A stretch of DNA of 7,868 bases. Source: Nannocystaceae bacterium (GTDB lineage Bacteria > Myxococcota_A > Polyangia > Nannocystales > Nannocystaceae). Positions 1 to 5,849 of the stretch are shown piece by piece; positions within the stretch are counted from its first letter, which is position 1, and every line of letters starts with the position of its first letter. The position numbers and the translations under genes were made by a program. Under the pieces are notes generated by a model, which saw nothing but the letters and a program-made list of their open reading frames with translations, was not told where the DNA came from and searched no databases. Location of the stretch: positions 1 to 7,868 of the forward strand of contig JAESSZ010000306.1 of the NCBI GenBank assembly GCA_016763875.1, given 5' to 3'.

Positions 1-2
1 AC

Positions 3-1832
3 GGATACACGTCCAACAATATCGAGCCGCTGGGCCTCGCGCTCCACGGCAAGTTCGGGCTCGCGAGCTGCAGCATGGACGCGCCCTACCACGGGCTGCA
101 GGTCGGTGATCAGGAAACGCTGATCCGCAACTTCCTCAAACTGTCCGGGATGGGTCCCGCGGCAGACGCCCTGTTGGCCAATAGGATCCGTGACGTCGAC
201 GGCGACGGCGTTGGCGATGTTGGTGCGGAGTTCTTTACCGGCTACCTCTTCCGCACGCGGGACAACCTGCGTCAGACCTTGCTCGACTGGATGACGCTGA
301 CCCGTCTGATCCGCAAGTTCGGCGATGGCACCATGGCCGATCTCAACGGCGACGGGGTGCCGGAGTTGCTAGGCGACTTCGATGCCGACGGTCAGATCGA
401 CTTCGGTGGTCCAAATGCCGACTTTTTCGCCAGTGGGACGAGTCTGGGCGGTTTGGTTTCTTCCATGCTCAGTGCGCTCGAACCTGCTGTGGTCGCAGCC
501 GCACCGATCTCAGGCGGGGCCGGGCTCATCGACCTCACCGTACGTAGCGAGCAGGGGGGAGTGGTCGAAGCCGTCGTGCTGCGCCTGATGGGTCCGTTGT
601 TTATTGGCGAGCCCAGCGCTAGCGGTGGCACGCGTATCTACACGTTGTTCGCCAACGGAAACGTTGACACCCGCTACGACATTGCCCACGACACCGAGAT
701 CTTGCCGGGCGATGTCGTCATGGCCACGAACCTGCGCACGGGCGAATCGCGCTGCGCTCGAGTCATGCCCGAGGTCGCGCCCGCTGGGTATCAGGCATAC
801 GCAGGCTGGAAGGCGCTGAGCAACTGCGCGCTCAACGACGCCGGTCAGTGCCGCGAGTGTCCCGAAGGCAGCGAGGGCACGTATGCGTGCGACTTGGCGC
901 GCACGTTTCGAGTTGCAGTGCCCGCCGACCGCGGCGACCCGATCCAACTCGATGTTTGGGTCGGGCCGGATTCGGTGGACATCGTGGGTGACGAGCGTGA
1001 GTGCGTGCCCAAGGCGAATGCGACGCTTCGCACCCAGATCAAGGCGTTCGCGTATCCCATCAGCTATCGCGGTTTCGAGGTCATGGCCGGGGATGACCTG
1101 TTGGCATTGGAGGACGGCTACGCGTTTCAGCGCGGCACGCCGACGATCCGCCGATTCACCGCGATAGCCCAGATGGCGATCGAGCCCGCGGACCCGGCGA
1201 TCTACGCAGCCCACTACGCTCGCGACCCGCTGACTTTTCGCGAGGATGGGCGCGAGTTTCGCAAGGCGCCAACCCATGTGCTGAACGTGACCACGATCGG
1301 CGATGTCAATGTGCCGGTGAACACGGGGGTCAACATCGCCAAGGTGGCGGGGTTCGTCGAGATCTTCGAAGTTGACCCGCGGTACGGCAAGACGCCCAAT
1401 CGTGTTCTGATCGACGAAGGCGTTATCGAGGGAATCCCGTGGCGGGAGACCCGTGGGGCGCCGTGGGGTCCGGTACTGGTCGACGTCGACAACATCTCCG
1501 GCAGCACGAACACAGTGCCCATGGATCCGGAGGGCTCCGTCGACGGTAAGTTGGCGCCGCGGCTGGATCCTCCGCTGCGCCTCGTGGCGCCAACCGTGGG
1601 GGCCACCGACGGTGGGCTCAGCGGGGTTGTGCTTCCGATGATCAACGCGCGTAACGGGGCGCATGGGTTCTCACCACCTGGGCTGACCGACGGCGACTTC
1701 GACGTTGGTCAGTTCATGGAACATCAGATCGGGTGGTTCTTCCGCACTCGCGGAGCGCAGGTCAGTTTCGACACGTGCATGGAGACGTTGGCGGGCTGCG
1801 ACTTCACACCTTCACCGCCGCCGGCCGAGTGA
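3..1832 (+). CDS. Probable exported alpha/beta-hydrolase with Ca-binding loops (5' partial)
   Basis: The frame is open to the left edge (GYTSNNIEPLG... before the first ATG at 75), so this is the C-terminal 609 residues of a longer protein; the signal peptide, if any, is outside the window. A nucleophile elbow G-T-S-L-G-G lies at visible residues 145-150 (Ser147), followed by a hydrophobic helix and AAAPISGG. Candidate triad partners are Asp434 (TIGDVNVPV) and His554 (NGAHGF), in the usual Ser-Asp-His order of the alpha/beta-hydrolase fold. Three DxDxDGxxD-type calcium loops precede the nucleophile (residues 64-72, 113-121, 125-133), and a six-cysteine insert spans about 251-334. Cysteines and calcium loops suggest an extracytoplasmic location. 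Substrate is unknown; esterase, lipase or peptidase activity are all possible. The fold is fairly secure, the triad assignment is by position only. It converges with the downstream minus-strand gene. Confidence 0.75.
   Translation, partial: GYTSNNIEPLGLALHGKFGLASCSMDAPYHGLQVGDQETLIRNFLKLSGMGPAADALLANRIRDVDGDGVGDVGAEFFTGYLFRTRDNLRQTLLDWMTLTRLIRKFGDGTMADLNGDGVPELLGDFDADGQIDFGGPNADFFASGTSLGGLVSSMLSALEPAVVAAAPISGGAGLIDLTVRSEQGGVVEAVVLRLMGPLFIGEPSASGGTRIYTLFANGNVDTRYDIAHDTEILPGDVVMATNLRTGESRCARVMPEVAPAGYQAYAGWKALSNCALNDAGQCRECPEGSEGTYACDLARTFRVAVPADRGDPIQLDVWVGPDSVDIVGDERECVPKANATLRTQIKAFAYPISYRGFEVMAGDDLLALEDGYAFQRGTPTIRRFTAIAQMAIEPADPAIYAAHYARDPLTFREDGREFRKAPTHVLNVTTIGDVNVPVNTGVNIAKVAGFVEIFEVDPRYGKTPNRVLIDEGVIEGIPWRETRGAPWGPVLVDVDNISGSTNTVPMDPEGSVDGKLAPRLDPPLRLVAPTVGATDGGLSGVVLPMINARNGAHGFSPPGLTDGDFDVGQFMEHQIGWFFRTRGAQVSFDTCMETLAGCDFTPSPPPAE
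183..473 (+). other. Region encoding three EF-hand-like / FG-GAP-like calcium loops
   Basis: Within the hydrolase, three nine-residue loops fit the pattern D-x-[DN]-x-D-G-x-x-[DE]: DVDGDGVGD (nt 192-218), DLNGDGVPE (339-365) and DFDADGQID (375-401). The last two start 12 residues apart, as in FG-GAP/dockerin-like Ca-binding repeats, and sit just before the nucleophile elbow (agt Ser codon at 441). Calcium binding is inferred from the spacing of acidic residues. Confidence 0.6.
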
Positions 1833-1838
1833 GCGGTC

Positions 1839-3707
1839 TCAGGCCGAGATCAACGCGACCAACGCGTCTCGCGTCAGCTCGAATCCCCGCGGGGTCAAAA
1901 TCGACTCCGGGTGGAACTGCACGCTGAAAAATCCGTCACCCCGCAGCGCGTGTACCTCGTGGGTGTTGGGGTCGGCGGCGACTTCGACCCCAGGCAGTTC
2001 TCGATCTGCGATCGCCGTAAACGTGTTGTAGAAGCCAACGCGTTCCGTAACGCCAAACAGATCGATAACGCGTTGGGCGCCTTGAAACGGGATCTCTTTG
2101 CTCCGCACCGCCAGCCCGAGGCTGTGGCAGAGCACCTGGTGCGACAGACACTCGGCGAAGAACGGCCGCCGTTTTGCCCGTAGTTGATCAAGGATGCGCC
2201 GGATACGGACCATTTTCGGGTCGGTGTCATCCGTCGGGTCGCCGGGACCGGGACCCACGACCGTGAGGTCGGCAGCATCGTCGTCGCCAAACTCGTCGGT
2301 GTAGTCGGCGAAACCCACCACCGCGACGTGCGCTCCCATCTGTTGGATGAGCCGCTTGAGCATCATCGCGAAGCCATCCTCGTTGTCGATGATCGTCACG
2401 GATTTGCCCAGCAGTGCAGGGACCGTGTTGTAGCTGACCCGCTGCGGCTCGAACCAGAATCGTGAAAGGTACAGGTTGCGCCGCTGCAGACGGATCTGCA
2501 CCTCCTCGTTGTCGACGACGTCGAGCAAACGCGAACGCGGTGGCGCCTGATGGCTCGGTGACTCGATCGCGGTCAGCACCCCCGCAAGCTTTGCCTCGGT
2601 CTCCTTGACCTCGGACGCGGGGTCGGAGCCGCGAACGAGCGTAGCCCCCACGCGCGCCACCAGGTTTCCGGTCGCATCGATCTCAAGCGTTCGAATCGTG
2701 ATGGGGGCATCGAGTGTGGCCTGCCCGTCCGAGTCGCGACCGAGCAGAGCGATCATCGCGCCGTAGTACCCGCGGGACTCCGCCTCGTAGCGTTCGATGA
2801 CACGAAACGCGCTCAGTACCGGGCTACCGGTGACTGTGGGGGCGAACATCGAGCCTGCAATCAGACCCACGACGTCGCGGTCCGACTCGCCCAGCAGCAG
2901 GTACTCGGTGTGGACCAGCCGAGACATTTCTTTGAGCAGTGGGCCCACGATGGCGCCACCTTTGTCGCAGAGCTCGCACATGATCTTGAGCTCCTCGTCG
3001 GTCACCATGAAGAGTTCAAACGTCTCCTTGTCATCTTCGAGGAAGCGCAGGAAGTCGTCACAGTCGAGTCGAGGCGAACCCGCCGACTTGCGAAATGTGC
3101 CGCTGATCGGGTTCATCATGACGCGACCCTTGCGCGCGCTGATGTGCCGCTCTGGGGTGGCCCCAAGCACGTATCTCTCGCCGTCGAACAGCAAGAACGT
3201 CCAATAGGTGCCGAACTCGTTGAGCAGAAAGGACCGAAAAATGCCCAGCACCGCATTGGCGGAGAAGTCCGCGATCTTGCCCTGACACCGACGCGCGATG
3301 ACGAAGTTCGCGCCCTGGCCGCTGCCGATCTCTTCGGACACAATCCGGCGAATCGTGGCTTCGTATTGCTCGGACGTGCTGTCGTACTCGAGCGACTCGA
3401 TGCGGTTTGCGCGTTGTGGTAGCGCGGGCAGTACGCCTTGGAGTTCGTGGTACTCGGCCCGGTCCACGACAAGCGTCACGATTGGCTCGCCACCATCGTG
3501 AACCGGCCATCCCCGTTCACGCGCTTGGCAAAAGGGTGTGAGGCTGACCGAGTCGAGGGTCTCGCCGGCCGGTTTACCCTCGCGTACAGGAATGTCGGCA
3601 AGCGCTCGGGACCGAATGATGTCGCCAGTGCACGACCACACGCCGGTCTCGTTCTTGCGGCGCAGAAGAAAGAACGGGCGGGACGTGTCGATGCGAAGTG
3701 TACCCAT
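1839..3707 (-). CDS. PhzE-type fused chorismate-utilising enzyme and glutaminase (ADIC synthase or anthranilate synthase)
   Basis: The 622-residue protein joins an N-terminal chorismate-binding (MST) domain (about 100-375) to a C-terminal class I glutamine amidotransferase (about 434-622). The first domain shows ATPERHI (183-189), NPISGTFRK (199-207), a DEELKIMCELCDKGG segment (237-251) where TrpE normally has its DLGRND region, TVTGSP (291-296) and ESRGYYG (310-316). The glutaminase has Cys520 in ECLSHQ and His599/Glu601 in QFHPES, so the ammonia-producing triad is complete. CLSHQ and FYNTF (559-563), plus the fused length, resemble PhzE rather than TrpG (usually CLGHQ). PhzE converts chorismate and glutamine to 2-amino-2-deoxyisochorismate; fused anthranilate synthases go on to release pyruvate. 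Which reaction this enzyme performs cannot be read from sequence alone. The ATG start lies 9 bp after the kinase stop, so co-transcription is likely. No other phz or trp gene is visible. Confidence 0.85.
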   Translation of the reverse strand: MGTLRIDTSRPFFLLRRKNETGVWSCTGDIIRSRALADIPVREGKPAGETLDSVSLTPFCQARERGWPVHDGGEPIVTLVVDRAEYHELQGVLPALPQRANRIESLEYDSTSEQYEATIRRIVSEEIGSGQGANFVIARRCQGKIADFSANAVLGIFRSFLLNEFGTYWTFLLFDGERYVLGATPERHISARKGRVMMNPISGTFRKSAGSPRLDCDDFLRFLEDDKETFELFMVTDEELKIMCELCDKGGAIVGPLLKEMSRLVHTEYLLLGESDRDVVGLIAGSMFAPTVTGSPVLSAFRVIERYEAESRGYYGAMIALLGRDSDGQATLDAPITIRTLEIDATGNLVARVGATLVRGSDPASEVKETEAKLAGVLTAIESPSHQAPPRSRLLDVVDNEEVQIRLQRRNLYLSRFWFEPQRVSYNTVPALLGKSVTIIDNEDGFAMMLKRLIQQMGAHVAVVGFADYTDEFGDDDAADLTVVGPGPGDPTDDTDPKMVRIRRILDQLRAKRRPFFAECLSHQVLCHSLGLAVRSKEIPFQGAQRVIDLFGVTERVGFYNTFTAIADRELPGVEVAADPNTHEVHALRGDGFFSVQFHPESILTPRGFELTRDALVALISA

Positions 3708-3716
3708 CGCAGCTGC

Positions 3717-4820
3717 CTATCCGCGGAGTATGAGGGTCAGCAACACGGCGCCGAGAGCCAGCACCGAAAGGCCCAGCAGCACGATGATCGTGATGTAGAG
3801 GCGCTCCCGGGTCTTGTCCAACGCGACCCCCGTGCCGCGCGCGTTCGCGTGCGTGAACTCGGCGCTGGCGTCCAGCATTTGCACGGCCTCCACCGCTTCG
3901 CCCAGCTCACGTACCGATTGGAACCGATCGTCGGGGTGCTTTTGCAGCGCGCGTAGGACAATCGCCTCGACCTCAGGCGAGATGTCGAGGTGGGGCGCCA
4001 TCTCGGACGGCGGGGTCGGGAGGTCGTTGGCCTGTCGTGCCAATATCTCAAGGTTGCTCGCGCCATCAAACGGCACCTTGCCGGCGACCATTTCGTAGAG
4101 CACCACGCCGACTGCGTAGACGTCAGCCCGGTGGTCGACCATGGTGCCGCGCGCTTGCTCGGGTGACATGTACTCGGGGGTTCCGAACACCATGCCGGCT
4201 TGCGAGAGCGACTGGTCGGGATTGAGGTCCTGGCTCATGATTTTGGCAATGCCAAAGTCGAGGACCTTGATGAAGTCTTCGTTGTTCCCGCGTTTGATTA
4301 GGAAGCAGTTTTCGGGCTTCACATCGCGATGAAAGATGCCCTTGTCATGTGCGGCCTGTAGCGCCCCGCAGATCTGCGCAATGATCTGTCTGATCCGCGC
4401 CCACGGCAGAGGTCTTTCGCGAGCCATGAGGTCCGACAGCTCCTCGCCGACCAACAACTCCATGGCCAAGAACACCGAACCCCCGGGCGCGGGCCCGAAG
4501 TCGGTGACGTCAACGACGTTCTCGTGCGCGATCGTGGACGCCGCCCTCGCTTCGCGGAGGAACCGGCGGCGCTGCTGATCGTCTTGCGCGTAGTGACTCG
4601 CGAGCACCTTGATCGCAACTGGCTTGCCGATCTCGACGTGCTCAGCCCGGTACACGGAGCCCATCCCGCCCTCTCCGAGTTTTTCGATGACCCGGTAGCG
4701 CCCCGCTATGACCTTTCCACTGAGGTCGTTTGCCTCGCCCTTGCGGGAACCGTGGAAGTGCGCGGTCCGTTCAAGCTCGTTGACGAACTCCTCGCGGCCA
4801 GTGTGCGGGTCAACCGACAT
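3717..4820 (-). CDS. Hanks-type Ser/Thr protein kinase with C-terminal membrane anchor
   Basis: A 367-residue eukaryotic-type kinase if started at ATG 4820. The catalytic domain is intact: glycine loop LGEGGMGSVY (48-57), VAIK with Lys71, HRDVKPEN (164-171, catalytic Asp166), DFG (188-190), GTPEYMSPEQ (213-222) and HRADVYAVGVVLYEM (230-244). The HRD arginine marks it as an RD kinase, usually activated by activation-loop phosphorylation. After the kinase fold (to about 315) comes a 25-residue linker and one hydrophobic segment (about 342-364), ending only three residues later, so it appears tail-anchored with no extracellular sensor such as PASTA. It is the first gene of a two-gene unit, 9 bp before the PhzE-like gene, which might be a target or simply co-expressed. 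Start choice is uncertain: ATG 4820 has no Shine-Dalgarno, whereas an in-frame TTG at 4841 has AGGGAG 7 nt upstream and would add seven residues. Confidence 0.93.
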   Translation of the reverse strand: MSVDPHTGREEFVNELERTAHFHGSRKGEANDLSGKVIAGRYRVIEKLGEGGMGSVYRAEHVEIGKPVAIKVLASHYAQDDQQRRRFLREARAASTIAHENVVDVTDFGPAPGGSVFLAMELLVGEELSDLMARERPLPWARIRQIIAQICGALQAAHDKGIFHRDVKPENCFLIKRGNNEDFIKVLDFGIAKIMSQDLNPDQSLSQAGMVFGTPEYMSPEQARGTMVDHRADVYAVGVVLYEMVAGKVPFDGASNLEILARQANDLPTPPSEMAPHLDISPEVEAIVLRALQKHPDDRFQSVRELGEAVEAVQMLDASAEFTHANARGTGVALDKTRERLYITIIVLLGLSVLALGAVLLTLILRG

Positions 4821-4848
4821 CGACGGGGGACACTCTAACAAGGCGTCG

Positions 4849-4854
4849 CTCCCT
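4849..4854 (-). promoter_or_regulatory. Shine-Dalgarno candidate for a TTG start of the kinase
   Basis: On the minus strand AGGGAG lies 7 nt before an in-frame TTG (4839-4841). The ATG at 4818-4820 is preceded by pyrimidine-rich GTCCCCCGTCG and has no comparable site. This makes the TTG a credible real start; the two proteins differ only by seven N-terminal residues. Confidence 0.4.
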
Positions 4855-4907
4855 GGGGGAGGCCATCGACCGCCCAACGGCCCGGAGTCGACACCGAGGG
4901 ACTAGGC

Positions 4908-4936
4908 TCGACACACAGCGGCATTCGGCGTAACAA
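4908..4936 (+). promoter_or_regulatory. Weak sigma70-like promoter candidate for suhB-rlmL
   Basis: TCGACA (4908-4913, five of six matches to TTGACA) is followed after exactly 17 nt by TAACAA (4931-4936, only three of six matches to TATAAT). Transcription would begin near 4943, leaving about 60 nt of leader before the suhB ATG. The -10 match is poor; spacing is the main support. Confidence 0.25.
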
Positions 4937-4952
4937 AACGCCGCCAATGCCG
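4919..4952. repeat. Imperfect inverted repeat / hairpin in the divergent region
   Basis: The left arm CGGCATTCGGCGT (4919-4931) pairs with ACGCCG (4938-4943) and, after a two-base CC bulge (4944-4945), with AATGCCG (4946-4952). This gives 13 base pairs around a six-base loop (AACAAA). Neither side is followed by a T-run, so it is not a standard terminator. It could be a protein operator overlapping the candidate -10, or a leader RNA hairpin. The pairing is seen directly; any function is inference. Confidence 0.55.
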
Positions 4953-5003
4953 TCGTCTCGCAAGGGATTTCGCGACCGAAACGTCCAGGGTGGGCCCAGT
5001 TCG

Positions 5004-5849
5004 ATGGATAACGCCACACAGCCACCTCATGAGCCACCACATGAGCCACCACATGGATCTGGCGACGGACGCTTGCGCATTGCGATCGAGGCGGCGCACG
5101 CAGGGGGTGAGGTGTTGTTGGGTTACTTCGGTGGCGAGCTGCAGATCGAGACCAAGTCCAACGCGATCGATCTGGTGACTGTCGCCGACCGCGCTGCCGA
5201 GAAGACCATTCTCGCGCGCTTTGCCGAGGCGACGCCGGACTATGCCGTGTTGGCCGAGGAATCGGGTGCACGTGCGGGCAAACCGGGCGCACCACGGTGG
5301 GTCGTCGATCCGCTGGATGGCACCACGAACTTTGCCCACGGCAACCCGCACTACTCGGTTTCGATCGGGCTCATGGAGGATGACGTGCCGATCGTTGGGG
5401 TCGTCCACGATCCGGGCCGGGGGGAGACGTTTTATGCCGAGCGAGGCTACGGCGCGTGGTTACTGTCGGGCGGGCACACTCGGCGGCTGGCGGTCGGGGA
5501 CGCGGAGGTGCTGGCGGACTCGGTCATCGCAACTGGGTTTGCCTACGACCGCGCCACCGCCAAGAACAGCAACGTCGAGGAGTTCACCCGCGTGATCGGC
5601 AAGGTCCGGGGCATCCGTCGGGCCGGCGGCGCGGCGTTGGATCTCGCTTGGGTGGCGGCGGGCCGCCTCGACGCCTATTGGGAGTACGGCCTCGCGCCAT
5701 GGGATTGGTGTGCAGGGTCGGTGATCGTGCGAGAATCCGGTGGAACGATCTTCACCCTGGATCGGGGTGAATGGACCATCGACTCGCCGAGCATCTGCGT
5801 GGGGCAGCCAACATTGGTCACCGCCCTCCTGGAGACGTTACAGCCGTGA
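5004..5849 (+). CDS. suhB: SuhB-type inositol-1-monophosphatase family protein
   Basis: A 281-residue Mg-dependent phosphatase, matching the usual family length of about 265-290. Metal-binding residues are all present: Glu85/Glu86 in AEESG, Asp102 and Asp105 in WVVDPLDGTTNF (99-110), and Asp234 in APWDWCAG (231-238), followed by ESGG. The segment GGAALDLAWVAAGRLDAYWE (208-227) resembles E. coli SuhB more than CysQ. The family hydrolyses inositol phosphates and related sugar phosphates; E. coli SuhB also takes part in rRNA transcription antitermination. I chose ATG 5004 because AGGGTGGG lies 9 nt upstream, whereas the in-frame ATG at 4947 sits inside the hairpin with no ribosome site. Residues 7-17 are a Pro/His-rich tail (PPHEPPHEPPH) made by a triplicated 12-bp repeat. 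Its stop overlaps the rlmL GTG start, so the two genes are likely translationally coupled. Confidence 0.92.
   Translation: MDNATQPPHEPPHEPPHGSGDGRLRIAIEAAHAGGEVLLGYFGGELQIETKSNAIDLVTVADRAAEKTILARFAEATPDYAVLAEESGARAGKPGAPRWVVDPLDGTTNFAHGNPHYSVSIGLMEDDVPIVGVVHDPGRGETFYAERGYGAWLLSGGHTRRLAVGDAEVLADSVIATGFAYDRATAKNSNVEEFTRVIGKVRGIRRAGGAALDLAWVAAGRLDAYWEYGLAPWDWCAGSVIVRESGGTIFTLDRGEWTIDSPSICVGQPTLVTALLETLQP
5021..5056 (+). repeat. Three tandem 12-bp units in the suhB 5' coding region
   Basis: Units GCCACCTCATGA (5021-5032), GCCACCACATGA (5033-5044) and GCCACCACATGG (5045-5056) differ by one base each from the middle copy. The 12-bp length keeps the frame and encodes repeated PHEP. This looks like slippage-type expansion in a tolerant N-terminal tail. 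Confidence 0.85.
5831..5848 (+). promoter_or_regulatory. Ribosome binding site and GTG start of rlmL inside the suhB end
   Basis: GGAGA (5831-5835) lies 10 nt before GTG 5846, whose last two bases begin the suhB TGA stop. This overlap decides the rlmL start, since homology to RlmKL begins within five residues of it (SYFVTSARGL). Confidence 0.7.

Larger units (their letters stand above)
4821..5003. promoter_or_regulatory. Divergent intergenic control region between kinase and suhB
   Basis: This 183-bp gap separates the start codons of the divergent kinase and suhB genes and must hold the promoters for both units unless they initiate further away. I see a hairpin-forming inverted repeat at 4919-4952, one weak plus-strand promoter candidate at 4908-4936, the AGGGAG site for the kinase, and an AGGGTGGG purine run (4987-4994) 9 nt before the suhB ATG. 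No tRNA, small ORF with a ribosome site, or T-tract terminator is evident. Confidence 0.6.

Noticed and set aside
510..1664. Long minus-strand open frame opposite the hydrolase
   Set aside because: It lies wholly antisense to a gene with recognisable hydrolase motifs, is rich in Arg/His/Asp of the kind GC-rich shadow frames give, and shows no domain.
1822..1848. GGCCGAG repeats as a terminator between the convergent genes
   Set aside because: They are direct, not inverted, repeats, and no T-run follows on either strand.
4947..5003. Earlier in-frame ATG for suhB at 4947
   Set aside because: It falls inside the hairpin right arm, has no Shine-Dalgarno, and lies within a few bases of the likely transcription start.
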